Source: Lysinibacillus sp. FJAT-14745 (GTDB lineage Bacteria > Bacillota > Bacilli > Bacillales_A > Planococcaceae). From it: a stretch of 49,408 nt of DNA. This document shows, in pieces, positions 26,588-34,994 of this stretch (position 1 is its first letter; each line of letters opens with the position of its first letter). Made by a program: the position numbers and the translations under genes. The stretch is from positions 180,382 through 229,789 of the forward strand of contig NZ_LITM01000006.1 of NCBI RefSeq assembly GCF_001275675.1, given 5' to 3'. A model generated the notes under the pieces. It searched no databases. It was not told the DNA's origin and saw only the letters and a list, made by a program, of their open reading frames with translations.

Positions 26588-28582
26588 ATGGGAAAAACAA
26601 TGAAATGGAAAATGATGCTAGAAATCATGTGCATTGTCGTAATTATTATCGGTGCATTTTCTATTTACATTTATCAAGCGACATATAAAAGTGTAAAGAA
26701 TAACGGGGAGGCGCTCGCTAACGCCATTGTTATGGGAATGGAGGGTGCTATTCAATCAAGAGAAAAAGCGGAAGAAATAATGGAAAAGGAAATGATTGCT
26801 GAATCAGTAATGGCTTCTTATATTCTCGATAAAGGCGCTACATATGAAGATTTGAAGAAGATTGCTGAACGCGGCGGCATTGATGAAATATGGAGTACGG
26901 ATGATAAAGGAAATACAACTGTCACTTCTGTAGCACCGAAAATTGATTTTAACTTCGGTTCTGATCCAAAAGGACAAGCGGCAGAATATATGCAGCTATT
27001 AGATGGACGTGCAAAAGAAATTGTACAGAAGGCGGAAATACGTGATGTAGACGATAAATTTTACAAGTTCGTAGGGGTAAGTAGTTGGAATCCAGCAACA
27101 CCTCAAATTGTACAGGTTGCTCGACAAGGACAGCAGCTATTAGATTTAGAGGCTAGTATCGGTAGTGAATATTACATTAATCAGCTTAAAGAATCCTTAT
27201 CCTCAACGGTCCTTTTTGCAGCTATTGTGAATGACAAAGGAGAAACAATAGCAGCTACAGAGGACAGAAATCTAGCAGATATTGGTTTTTTACCAGCGGA
27301 ATTTTCATCGCAAGAAGCATCTGACTTTTCGGGACGTTATGATGGAACACGTGTTACGCAATACGTAAAACCGTTATCAAATGGTACATATTTAGCTATC
27401 ACTGTTTCAAATGAAGTACTTTCACATATTTTAGTGGGAACAATTGTTGCTTCATTAATCGTTGTCTGTGTTATTTTCTTCATTACTGGATTTTCTATTT
27501 CTAAACAGGTTTCTCGAATTATAAGTGTACGCGATTCACTTGAGGAAATTAGTAAGGGCGAAGCAGATTTAACAAAGCGAATAAACGTAAACTCTAAGGA
27601 TGAGATTGGACAATTAGTAGCATCATTTAACGGAATGATGGAGAACTTTCAATTCATAATGCGTGAATTGAAGCAGGAAGCTAGCCAAATTAAGGAGGCA
27701 ACATACATAATTCAAGAAAATGCTCATCATACACTTGATTCATCCGAAATCATTCAGGGAGAATCTAGTCAGGTTGCTCAAGCATCTTTTGCGCAACAGC
27801 AAAATACAGAAGACAGTGCACATTCGATGGAAGAATTGGCAAGTAGTATCCAACATATTTCCGAATCCATTGTTGAGATTTCTACCATTTCTCGCAATAC
27901 AGAAGAAAATGCGAATAATGGCTTACAAATTATGAACAAGTTACAAAAGCAATTAGTAGAAGTTCATGAAAAGACAAATCTTTCAGTAGTAAGTACACAG
28001 GAATTAGAAAAATTATCTGACATGATCGGTGAGTTTACAAATGTCATTACTGGAATTTCAGAACAAACAAACTTATTAGCGCTAAATGCATCTATTGAAG
28101 CGGCACGAGCTGGTGAAGCGGGTAAAGGATTTGCTGTAGTAGCAGAGGAGGTTCGCAAATTAGCAGAGGATTCAAAACTAGCGGCTGAGCGTATTTCTCA
28201 AGTTGTGATGAATGTACAAAGGGAGACAGCTAACATTGTATCGGTCATTTATTCTACTGCTGATGTATTAAAGGCTGGTCGATCTATTGTCCATGAAGCA
28301 CAGCAATCTTTTGAAGGCATTAATAATAGTGTCCAAGTAATAGCAGACCAAGTAGATTTAGTATCGAGTTCAACAGAGGAAATCGCAGCCAGCACTGAGG
28401 AAGTCACGGCAACGATGGAAGATGTATCATTATTGGCAAAACAGACTTCAGCAAGTGTTGCCGATGTCGCGCAAAAGGCTAAAAATCAAGCAGTAAGTAT
28501 GAATGAAATGACATCGATTATTGATATGTTAAATGCAACAGCAGACAATTTACAACAATCAGCAGGCAAATATAAAGTCTAA
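26588..28582 (+). CDS. Methyl-accepting chemotaxis protein
   Basis: A 664-residue transmembrane chemoreceptor. TM1 spans about residues 9-29 ([20 protein letters not shown]) and TM2 about 279-302 ([20 protein letters not shown]). The extracytoplasmic sensor between them has no motif I can assign; it may be a single Cache-like domain. A HAMP domain (about 303-358; [20 protein letters not shown]) precedes the signalling domain, whose hairpin tip is [19 protein letters not shown] followed by [18 protein letters not shown]. Glu/Gln-rich helices flank the tip as methylation regions. AGGGGGAA precedes the ATG. The ligand is unknown; it is not in an operon with chemotaxis genes. Confidence 0.94.
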   Translation: MGKTMKWKMMLEIMCIVVIIIGAFSIYIYQATYKSVKNNGEALANAIVMGMEGAIQSREKAEEIMEKEMIAESVMASYILDKGATYEDLKKIAERGGIDEIWSTDDKGNTTVTSVAPKIDFNFGSDPKGQAAEYMQLLDGRAKEIVQKAEIRDVDDKFYKFVGVSSWNPATPQIVQVARQGQQLLDLEASIGSEYYINQLKESLSSTVLFAAIVNDKGETIAATEDRNLADIGFLPAEFSSQEASDFSGRYDGTRVTQYVKPLSNGTYLAITVSNEVLSHILVGTIVASLIVVCVIFFITGFSISKQVSRIISVRDSLEEISKGEADLTKRINVNSKDEIGQLVASFNGMMENFQFIMRELKQEASQIKEATYIIQENAHHTLDSSEIIQGESSQVAQASFAQQQNTEDSAHSMEELASSIQHISESIVEISTISRNTEENANNGLQIMNKLQKQLVEVHEKTNLSVVSTQELEKLSDMIGEFTNVITGISEQTNLLALNASIEAARAGEAGKGFAVVAEEVRKLAEDSKLAAERISQVVMNVQRETANIVSVIYSTADVLKAGRSIVHEAQQSFEGINNSVQVIADQVDLVSSSTEEIAASTEEVTATMEDVSLLAKQTSASVADVAQKAKNQAVSMNEMTSIIDMLNATADNLQQSAGKYKV

Positions 28583-28680
28583 ATGAAATAGATAGTGAAA
28601 ACGAAAATTTGGAATATTAAAGAAATATAATGCGATTAATAGTAGATTTTCGTATAATTGAATAAAGGGGTGTGGTTTAT

Positions 28681-28911
28681 ATGAATCAGCAAAAAATGCC
28701 ACCAGCACTATTACGTTTAATCGTTATTTTTCCAAATGTGCTGAGTTATTTATTACTATTTGGACTTATTGTTTTTGTTAAAACTAATTATGACACATTA
28801 AAAGCAACCGACAACTTAACGGTTTGGCTTATTTTTATCGCAGTGCTTGCACCAGCTGCTGCCTACACAACATTCAGCATTGTGAAGAAAATTCGTGCTG
28901 GACATATGTAA
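28681..28911 (+). CDS. Small two-helix membrane protein, unknown function
   Basis: A 76-residue protein with two hydrophobic segments (about 14-35, IFPNVLSYLLLFGLIVFV, and 48-69, VWLIFIAVLAPAAAYTTF) joined by a short polar loop, with basic residues at the end (KKIRAGH). ATG 28681 is preferred to an in-frame GTG three codons upstream because AAAGGGGTG lies at correct spacing before it. It is monocistronic with a strong terminator. I do not recognise a family. Confidence 0.65.
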   Translation: MNQQKMPPALLRLIVIFPNVLSYLLLFGLIVFVKTNYDTLKATDNLTVWLIFIAVLAPAAAYTTFSIVKKIRAGHM

Positions 28912-28921
28912 GTTAAATTAC

Positions 28922-28968
28922 AACACGTGTATTCGTCAGATATCTAATGGCTACACGTGTTTTTTTTC
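28922..28968 (+). terminator. Terminator after the small membrane protein
   Basis: The stem AACACGTGTA (28922-28931) pairs with 28952-28961 and is followed by eight Ts. Confidence 0.88.
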
Positions 28969-29126
28969 CCTATACGCTAGCTCTCTGAGGTATATATTAA
29001 TCTAAAAAAGAGGAGATATGCGAAATTAAGTAAAGGTAATTTCACGATTCCTTTTTTTGTGTGTTTGTCAGGTTACTTTATTTCATGAGGACTACATTTT
29101 CGGAACGTAACTATGTTTATCTAATG

Positions 29127-29156
29127 CGAATAAAAAAATTCCAGCTAGGGAAACTA
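29127..29156 (+). promoter_or_regulatory. Possible sigma-G-type promoter for cdaS
   Basis: CGAATA (29127-29132), a 17-base spacer, and GAAACTA (29150-29156) resemble the forespore sigma-G pattern (TGAATA, CATACTA). In Bacillus subtilis cdaS is expressed in the forespore. The match is partial. Confidence 0.3.
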
Positions 29157-29201
29157 AAGAGAAGAGGAGTTTCATTACATTTATAGAAAGGGGTGTTTTA
29201 T

Positions 29202-29822
29202 GTGGATCCAACAAATTGCGATTTTTCACCAATGAAACAAACATTAAAGGAAGAGCTTCTGCAGGTCATTCAATCATTACAGCAAAGTGTAGAAGCAATG
29301 GATACTGATGCAAACTGTCTTCTTGGGAATTTTGAAAAAATTAAAGAGAAATATGTAATGATTGAAATGAAAGCTGCAACATTTTATTTAAATTGCTATC
29401 TTTCTCCGTTTACTGAAAAATATCCTGAGCTTTCAGATTGCGTACAAAATATGTCTAAAAAGAGACACGGTGGACTAATTGTTATTGAGCGGGAGGATTC
29501 TGTGGCATCGATTATACAGCCTGGTATTCATATTGGCGCAGAAGTAACGCATTCATTATTAGAATCTATATTTTTTCCTGGAAATCCACTTCATGATGGG
29601 GCAGTTTTAGTAAGCCAAAATCTAATTGAGTCAGCAGCAAATGTACTGCCACTGTCAGAGATATATACGGGGGAAAAGAAATTGGGCACAAGACATCGAG
29701 CAGCATTAGGGTTAAGTGAAGTAAGTGATGCGCTTGTCCTAGTAGTGTCTGAAGAAACAGGGAGAATTTCGTTTGCCTTTAAAGGAAACTTATATCCAAT
29801 TACGACGCATGGCATTATATAG
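29202..29822 (+). CDS. cdaS: Sporulation-type diadenylate cyclase CdaS
   Basis: Makes cyclic di-AMP from two ATP. 206 residues, close to Bacillus subtilis CdaS. The N-terminal 60 residues are the two-helix autoinhibitory segment typical of CdaS (starting DPTNCDFSPMKQTLKEELL), in place of the membrane helices of CdaA. The DAC domain has the two hallmark motifs HDGAVLV and GTRHRAALGLSE (DGA and RHR). GTG 29202 is chosen because AAAGGGG lies eight bases upstream; an earlier in-frame GTG (29193) overlaps that binding site. It is likely active in the developing spore. Confidence 0.92.
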   Translation: MDPTNCDFSPMKQTLKEELLQVIQSLQQSVEAMDTDANCLLGNFEKIKEKYVMIEMKAATFYLNCYLSPFTEKYPELSDCVQNMSKKRHGGLIVIEREDSVASIIQPGIHIGAEVTHSLLESIFFPGNPLHDGAVLVSQNLIESAANVLPLSEIYTGEKKLGTRHRAALGLSEVSDALVLVVSEETGRISFAFKGNLYPITTHGII

Positions 29823-29839
29823 TGTGAGCTTCACACTGG

Positions 29840-29869
29840 AAAATATCTTGAATTCGAGATATTTTTCTT
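29840..29869 (+). terminator. Hairpin with T-run after cdaS, overlapping the MhqR-type operator
   Basis: The stem AAAATATCT (29840-29848) pairs with 29857-29865, and TTTTTC follows. It can end the cdaS transcript, but the same bases form the operator listed next. Confidence 0.55.
29844..29861. promoter_or_regulatory. Palindrome matching the MhqR operator
   Basis: TATCTTGAATTCGAGATA is an imperfect palindrome with one mismatched pair. As I recall it, the published Bacillus subtilis MhqR operator is tATCTcgaAtTCgAGATa, so this differs at about one position. It lies 77 bases before the MarR-family gene and just upstream of its candidate -35, where bound repressor could block transcription. Confidence 0.7.
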
Positions 29870-29896
29870 GCTCATTTATCATTTGCCATGTAAAGT
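29868..29896 (+). promoter_or_regulatory. Candidate promoter of the mhqR-like operon
   Basis: TTGCTC (29868-29873), a 17-base spacer, TAAAGT (29891-29896). The -35 abuts the operator palindrome. Confidence 0.4.
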
Positions 29897-29920
29897 GATG
29901 AATGAGAGGAGGAGGAAGCG

Positions 29921-30364
29921 ATGCGAAAACACACACTCGGATCACTGACATGGATTCGGATGATGCGCTTTACAAATCAAAGTAACCAGCTATCCAATGA
30001 GTTTTTAAAGCGCTTTGACTTAACGACTGCACAATTTGATGTCCTAATACAAATAAAGACATATGCACCGTTAACGCAATCCCAATTAGCAGAAAAAGTG
30101 ATAGTGACGCAAGGTGGTATGTCTCGGATGCTTGCTCGTCTTGAAAAAGAGGGACTTATTGAACGCAAGCAAAAGTGGAAGACTAAAACAATCTCACTAA
30201 CAGCGAAAGGCGAGCAAATGATTGATGCGGCAACTCCAAGTCAGCTACAATTTCAATCTTCATTGTTTGAAGAAGTATTAACAGAAGAAGAAATAAAAAC
30301 TTTAAATATATTAATGTCGAAATTAGAGAAGCATAGTCGTGAAAAAAAATTACCGCCAGCGTGA
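29921..30364 (+). CDS. mhqR: MarR-family repressor, MhqR-like
   Basis: A 147-residue winged-helix regulator. The helix-turn-helix spans about 52-80 ([29 protein letters not shown] in part) and the wing follows ([17 protein letters not shown]). Length, the N-terminal [19 protein letters not shown] and the neighbouring dioxygenase fit MhqR, the Bacillus subtilis sensor of quinones and hydroquinones. There is no conserved Cys to sense electrophiles by thiolation; the chain has no Cys at all. GAGGAGG precedes the ATG. Identity as MhqR rests on context and operator, so it is probable rather than certain. Confidence 0.75.
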   Translation: MRKHTLGSLTWIRMMRFTNQSNQLSNEFLKRFDLTTAQFDVLIQIKTYAPLTQSQLAEKVIVTQGGMSRMLARLEKEGLIERKQKWKTKTISLTAKGEQMIDAATPSQLQFQSSLFEEVLTEEEIKTLNILMSKLEKHSREKKLPPA

Positions 30365-30377
30365 TTTTTTTACACTA

Positions 30378-30397
30378 TCACTTGCTTAGTCAAGTGA
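30378..30397. promoter_or_regulatory. Inverted repeat before the dioxygenase gene
   Basis: TCACTTG, six bases, CAAGTGA: perfect 7-base arms lying between the MarR-family gene and the dioxygenase gene, just before its ribosome binding site. It may be an operator or an RNA hairpin. Confidence 0.45.
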
Positions 30398-30416
30398 AAA
30401 CGAGGAGGAAACATTC

Positions 30417-31358
30417 ATGAACAAATTAAGTGGTCATCATCATATATCAATGCTAACGAAAAATGGTAAACGTAATAATGATTTTTATACAAAAATTCTC
30501 GGCTTACGTCGTGTAAAGAAATCAGTAAATCAAGATTCGCCTTCCATGTATCACTTGTTTTATGGAGACTTAACAGGAGCACCGGGTACAGAATTAACAT
30601 TTTTTGAAATGCCCGTAGCAGGACGTACAGTTCGAGGTACAAATGCCATTACACGTATTGGATTACTAGTGCCAAGCTATGACAGTCTGCAATATTGGAA
30701 AAATCGCTTTCAACAGTTAGACGTTGAACATAGTGAAATTACCACATATGCAGGTAAAGATGCCCTGTTTTTTGAGGATCATGAAGGGTTACGAATGGTG
30801 CTTTTAAATCATCATGGTCAAGAAACGCCAGCCGATTGGCAATCATGGGACGGCTCCGAAATCCCTGCAGAACATCGCATTTTAGGGATGGGTACAGTTG
30901 AAATGACAGTTCGTTATTTGCAACGCACAGTAAGCTTATTAAAAGAGCTATTTGACTACACAGTTGTTGAAGAAAGTGAAAAAGAAGCAGTATTGCAATC
31001 CATTCCTGGTGAAGTACTAGGAGAGATTGTTGTCAAAGAATTAGAAGGGCCAAGTGAGAAGCCCGGTCGTGGTAGCATTCATCATCTTGCGCTACGTGTT
31101 GCAAACGCCCAGGAATTACAGGAATGGGATGCCAAAATTAAGGAGCGGGGCTTAGATAGTACAGGAGTAGTGGATCGTTATTATTTCCAAAGTCTTTATT
31201 TCAGAGATCGTAATGGAATTTTATTTGAAATGGCAACAGATGGCCCAGGGTTTACGGTTGATGCGGCAGTAGAGGATCTTGGTAAAAAGCTCGATCTTCC
31301 ACCATTTTTAGAAGAAAGACGTGCTGAAATTGAGGCTATTTTAGAGCCATTAGATTAA
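30417..31358 (+). CDS. Ring-cleaving dioxygenase, glyoxalase superfamily (MhqA/MhqE/MhqO type)
   Basis: A 313-residue two-module vicinal-oxygen-chelate protein. Module 1 begins GHHHISMLTKNGKRNNDFYTKILGL (metal His8 or His9). Module 2 contains SIHHLALRV (His about 219) and ILFEMATDGPGF (Glu about 270), the usual His/His/Glu metal set. It is the size and pattern of the hydroquinone-specific MhqA, MhqE and MhqO proteins of Bacillus subtilis; which one is orthologous I cannot say. GAGGAGG precedes the ATG. It is followed 15 bases later by the flavin monooxygenase gene, consistent with quinone or aromatic detoxification under MarR control. Confidence 0.88.
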   Translation: MNKLSGHHHISMLTKNGKRNNDFYTKILGLRRVKKSVNQDSPSMYHLFYGDLTGAPGTELTFFEMPVAGRTVRGTNAITRIGLLVPSYDSLQYWKNRFQQLDVEHSEITTYAGKDALFFEDHEGLRMVLLNHHGQETPADWQSWDGSEIPAEHRILGMGTVEMTVRYLQRTVSLLKELFDYTVVEESEKEAVLQSIPGEVLGEIVVKELEGPSEKPGRGSIHHLALRVANAQELQEWDAKIKERGLDSTGVVDRYYFQSLYFRDRNGILFEMATDGPGFTVDAAVEDLGKKLDLPPFLEERRAEIEAILEPLD

Positions 31359-31373
31359 GGAGTGAACTACTAC

Positions 31374-32429
31374 ATGGAAAAATATCGTATTGATCAATCG
31401 AAAGGCATCGAATTTGGCTTGTATTCACTAGGGGATCATATTCCGAATCCATTAACAGGTGAACGTATTTCAGCTCAGCAACGTATTCAGGAGCTAATAG
31501 AAGCCAGTCAGCTAGCAGAACAAGCAGGTATTGATGTCTTTGCTGTTGGTGAAAGTCATCAATCATACTTTACTACTCAGGCACACACTGTTGTTTTAGG
31601 AGCGATCGCACAAGCTACATCAAAAATCAAATTAGCAAGCTCCGCGACGGTACTAAGTGTCTCTGATCCAGTACGTGTATATGAAGATTTTGCGACGATC
31701 GATTTAATTTCAGATGGACGTGCAGAAATAGTCGCAGGGCGTGGCTCTCGAGTTGGTGCATATCAATTACTAGGTATTGATTTAAAGGATTATGAAGAAA
31801 TTTTTGAAGAAAAATTAGAGTTACTGAAAAAAATAAATGACAATGAATTGGTCACTTGGGAAGGACAATTCCGTGCGCCACTTCACAATGCGCAAATTTT
31901 GCCACAGCCTAAAAATGGCTCGTTGCCAATTTGGCGAGCGGTCGGTGGACCACCTGCAAGTGCCATTAAAGCAGGTTACATGGGCATTCCAATGATGCTA
32001 ACGACTTTAGGTGGTCCTGCAGTTAACTTTAAGCCATCAGTAGATGCCTACAGAGAAGCAGCAGAGAGAAGTGGCTTTGATCCGCAAGAGTTACCGATTG
32101 CTACAACAAGTTTATTCTATGTTGCTGATACGACAGAAGAGGCACTACAAGGGATGTACCCCCATTTAAATGGGGGATTCCAAGCAATTCGTGGCGCAGG
32201 TTATCCAAAGCAACAATTTGCGGAAGCACCAAATACACGAGACGCCTTAATGGTCGGCAGTAAGGAGCAAATTATTGAAAAATTACTGTATCAATACGAG
32301 CTCTATGGCATGCAGCGATTTATGGCACAAATTGACTTTGGCGGTGTGCCATTCGATAAATTAATGAAAAATATTGAAATTATAGGGCACGATATTTTAC
32401 CTGCCATCAAAAAATATACAGCAAAATAA
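31374..32429 (+). CDS. LLM-class flavin-dependent oxidoreductase
   Basis: A 351-residue bacterial-luciferase-like monooxygenase, TIM barrel. Conserved features are GLYSLGDH at strand 1, VFAVGESHQSYFTTQAHTVVLG (about 55-76), SSATVLSVSDPVRVYEDFATID, ISDGRAEIVAGRGS, and PIWRAVGGPPASAIKAG. ATG 31374 is preferred to GTG 31362, since AAGGAG overlaps the GTG. Co-transcribed with the ring-cleaving dioxygenase; substrate unknown, probably an aromatic or quinone-related compound. Confidence 0.88.
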   Translation: MEKYRIDQSKGIEFGLYSLGDHIPNPLTGERISAQQRIQELIEASQLAEQAGIDVFAVGESHQSYFTTQAHTVVLGAIAQATSKIKLASSATVLSVSDPVRVYEDFATIDLISDGRAEIVAGRGSRVGAYQLLGIDLKDYEEIFEEKLELLKKINDNELVTWEGQFRAPLHNAQILPQPKNGSLPIWRAVGGPPASAIKAGYMGIPMMLTTLGGPAVNFKPSVDAYREAAERSGFDPQELPIATTSLFYVADTTEEALQGMYPHLNGGFQAIRGAGYPKQQFAEAPNTRDALMVGSKEQIIEKLLYQYELYGMQRFMAQIDFGGVPFDKLMKNIEIIGHDILPAIKKYTAK

Positions 32430-32547
32430 AAGCGATTTATGTAGCAATCCCTAATATATGTATAAATCCAAGAGGTGTGGAAAAACTGTTTTTTGCCTAG
32501 TGTTACTGTTGGATTCAGCACATGATGTCAAATCCGCATCAATTGTT

Positions 32548-32594
32548 GAAACCCCTCACTTACATTTATAGTAGATTAGTAGGTGAGGGGTTTC
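32548..32594. terminator. Terminator between convergent genes
   Basis: A 12-bp stem (GAAACCCCTCAC, 32548-32559, pairing with 32583-32594) lies between the flavin monooxygenase gene (plus) and the sigma-54 activator gene (minus). The T tract is short on both sides, so efficiency is uncertain. Confidence 0.6.
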
Positions 32595-32628
32595 TTATTG
32601 AAGTAAACAAAGTTAGGCGACTGTTAAT

Positions 32629-34011
32629 TCAAATAGTGTAGGTTTGAATCTTTCTATACAATGAACGAACACTTATACCTAAATCATCCGCTACTTTTTG
32701 CTTGCCAGCACGATCAGAGCCATATTCATTTAACTTTTGAAGGATCAGTTCCTTCTCTGCTTGTTTCAGTGAATTAGCAGGATTTTGTTGAGGCGTATGT
32801 TGAGTGCTTTCTAAAATATAAGGTGGCAAGCTAGCAATTGAAAGCTCCATCGAGTTCTCCATAATCATGCTGTATTCAATAACATTTTCTAACTCTCTTA
32901 TATTCCCGGGCCAATGATAACTTTGAAGCAGTTCAAAGTAGGTAGGGCTATAACTTCGAATAAATTTACCAGTACGATTTTGAAGCTTGTCCATTAAAGT
33001 GTTCACTAAATCGTGCAAATCTTCTTTTCGATTCCTTAATGGAGGTAGGGAAAGAGGAATAACATTTAAACGATAATATAAATCCGCACGAAATTCCCCC
33101 TTTTTCACTAATTCCTCTAATGGACGATTGGTGGCTGCGATTATTCTAATATTTACTTTTTTAAAGTTTGTACTACCGACTCGTCTTATAATGCCATCTT
33201 GCAATGTCATTAATAGTTTAGCTTGGAGATGGATAGGCAACTCGGTAATTTCATCTAAAAACAATGTCCCTTTATCGGCTAATTCGAAATAGCCTAGTTT
33301 CCCTTTTTTACGTGCACCAGTAAATGATCCTTCTTCATAGCCAAATAATTCACTTTCAAACAATGACTCTGGAATACTCGCACAGTTAATTTCAATAAAT
33401 TCTCCTTTTTGCACCAAACTATGCTCGTGAATGTATTTTGCCAATAGACTTTTGCCTGTTCCTGTTTCCCCAGTTATGAAAATTGACGAAGCACTGTTTC
33501 TAATATTTTTTAATGTCGTGTGAATGTGAGAGAAATTATCTCCAAGTATATAAGGGATAGCTTTAAGCGTGCGTTTTTTTAGTGGTTGATAATGTCCAAA
33601 GCTTTTTTGTAAATCAATCAGTATATCTCCTAGTTTAGTTAACCAGTATTGATAGGTACTTTGTTGACTAAGTAATTGTGTTTCCCCATCAGACGTAAAA
33701 CTTACAAAATTGAGATAACCGTAGTGATTTTCATCTTGAATAAGATTTTTTAATATTTCAACTTTCGAAGGACAGTTATTTTGAAAATGGCAACCTTTAC
33801 ACATACTCATATGTCCAGGCTTTTTAACATCAATAAATGAGTCAGCTTTATATTTTTGAAAGTATGGAAGGTGTACCTTTATGCCTTTTTTTTCTTTATA
33901 AGCAGTTGTAGCTACGAGAAGTTCTCCTTCTGAACTAAAAAAAGCAATGTCAATCATTAATAATTGAGAAAAAGTTTCAATTATTTTTGAAATAGTGTTA
34001 TAGAATGTCAA
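32629..34011 (-). CDS. Sigma-54-dependent transcriptional activator
   Basis: A 460-residue enhancer-binding protein. The N-terminal 150 residues are a sensor with a Cys cluster MCKGCHFQNNC (Cys about 71, 74, 80; CX2CX5C), suggesting metal or Fe-S binding. The AAA+ domain (about 155-385) has Walker A GETGTGKS, the sigma-54 contact loop GSFTGA (usual GAFTGA with Ala to Ser), Walker B GTLFLDEI, and RADLYYRLNV with the Arg finger. The C-terminal Fis-type helix-turn-helix includes KQKVADDLGISVRSLYRKI. TTG start with GGGGGGA eight bases upstream. It is divergent from a sigma-54 promoter 130 bases away and almost certainly controls it. Confidence 0.93.
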   Translation of the reverse strand: MTFYNTISKIIETFSQLLMIDIAFFSSEGELLVATTAYKEKKGIKVHLPYFQKYKADSFIDVKKPGHMSMCKGCHFQNNCPSKVEILKNLIQDENHYGYLNFVSFTSDGETQLLSQQSTYQYWLTKLGDILIDLQKSFGHYQPLKKRTLKAIPYILGDNFSHIHTTLKNIRNSASSIFITGETGTGKSLLAKYIHEHSLVQKGEFIEINCASIPESLFESELFGYEEGSFTGARKKGKLGYFELADKGTLFLDEITELPIHLQAKLLMTLQDGIIRRVGSTNFKKVNIRIIAATNRPLEELVKKGEFRADLYYRLNVIPLSLPPLRNRKEDLHDLVNTLMDKLQNRTGKFIRSYSPTYFELLQSYHWPGNIRELENVIEYSMIMENSMELSIASLPPYILESTQHTPQQNPANSLKQAEKELILQKLNEYGSDRAGKQKVADDLGISVRSLYRKIQTYTI

Positions 34012-34066
34012 AAATAATCCCCCCTATACGTATTAAAAAACATTTTAAGTCTGAATATTCGAAAAT

Positions 34067-34098
34067 GTCAATGTTTTGACGAGAATGACAATTGTTGG
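34067..34098. promoter_or_regulatory. Candidate upstream activator sites
   Basis: GTCAA-TGTT-TTGAC (34067-34080) is a short inverted repeat. It is followed by TGACAATTGTTGGA (34086-34099), which repeats the TGACAA/TTGT theme. They lie about 45-80 bases upstream of the sigma-54 promoter, where an enhancer-binding protein would sit. Confidence 0.4.
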
Positions 34099-34142
34099 AC
34101 CTATAAATATAAAGGAAGCCTAGAAATAGCTGAAGAAAGAAT

Positions 34143-34160
34143 TTGGCATGGTTTTTGCTT
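34143..34160 (+). promoter_or_regulatory. Sigma-54 (-24/-12) promoter
   Basis: TTGGCATGGTTTTTGCTT has GG at 34145-34146 and GC at 34157-34158, exactly ten bases apart, and matches the consensus TTGGCAC-N5-TTGCW at nearly all positions. It is 34 bases upstream of the first dehydrogenase gene and divergent from a sigma-54 activator gene. Confidence 0.9.
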
Positions 34161-34193
34161 ATATAGTTAGTAACAAACAGAAAGGAGAATGGA

Positions 34194-34970
34194 ATGATTA
34201 ATCACTATTTTAAATTACATGACAAGGTTGCAGTCATTACAGGAGGAGCATCTGGAATAGGCTTTGCATCAGCCAAACGCTTAGCTGAAGTTGGAGCGAA
34301 GGTAGTGTTACTAGATATTGATGAAGAAAAAGGGAATGATGCTGCATCCAAATTGCAAATGGAAGGATATCCAGCTTGGTTTGTTAAATGTGATGTAACA
34401 AATGCAAGAGATTGCGAGACAGCAGCAAATTATATCAAAGAGCAATTTCAAAATGTGGATGTGTTATTTAATAATGCAGGCATCATTCGGCGTAAAACGG
34501 TTGTGGAATTAACGGAGAGTGAATGGGATGCAGTTATAAATGTGTCATTGAAAGGCGCTTTTTTACTATCTAAATATGTGATTCCACTGATGAGTGAAAG
34601 TGGTGGTGGCAGTATTATCAATACTGGCTCAGGTTGGGGACTAAAAGGTGGAGATAAGGCGGCCTCCTACTGTGCAGCAAAAGCTGGAGTAGTGAATTTA
34701 ACGAAGGCAATGGCTATTGATCATGGACACCAAAATATTCGTGTGAATTGCATTTGCCCAGGCGACACTGATACGCCTCTTTTAAGAGGTGAAGCAGGGC
34801 AATTAAATATAGAAGAACGTGCATTTTTGAAGGATTCAGCCATTAATCGTCCCCTAGCGCGACTTGGTACACCAACTGATATTGCCAATGGTGTATTATT
34901 CCTTGCGAGTGAATTGTCTAGTTGGGTAACAGGAACAACGTTGACCGTAGATGGCGGAGGATTAGCATAA
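34194..34970 (+). CDS. Short-chain dehydrogenase/reductase (first gene of the sigma-54 operon)
   Basis: A 258-residue classical SDR. Cofactor motif TGGASGIGFASA (about 16-27), with Asp41 in VVLLDIDEEKG favouring NAD. NNAGIIRRK (about 90), catalytic Ser in NTGSGWGLKGG, and Tyr-x3-Lys as SYCAAKAG. The C-terminus VTGTTLTVDGGGLA is typical. AAAGGAG precedes the ATG. Substrate unknown; many such enzymes oxidise beta- or gamma-hydroxy acids or polyols. Followed 24 bases later by the GcvPA-like gene. Confidence 0.92.
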   Translation: MINHYFKLHDKVAVITGGASGIGFASAKRLAEVGAKVVLLDIDEEKGNDAASKLQMEGYPAWFVKCDVTNARDCETAANYIKEQFQNVDVLFNNAGIIRRKTVVELTESEWDAVINVSLKGAFLLSKYVIPLMSESGGGSIINTGSGWGLKGGDKAASYCAAKAGVVNLTKAMAIDHGHQNIRVNCICPGDTDTPLLRGEAGQLNIEERAFLKDSAINRPLARLGTPTDIANGVLFLASELSSWVTGTTLTVDGGGLA

Positions 34971-34994
34971 ATAAAAATTTTAGGAGGTTATTGA

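Noticed and set aside
26464..26688. Plus-strand frame of 74 codons before the chemoreceptor
   Set aside because: AT-rich, no ribosome binding site, and it overlaps the well-supported chemoreceptor start in another frame.
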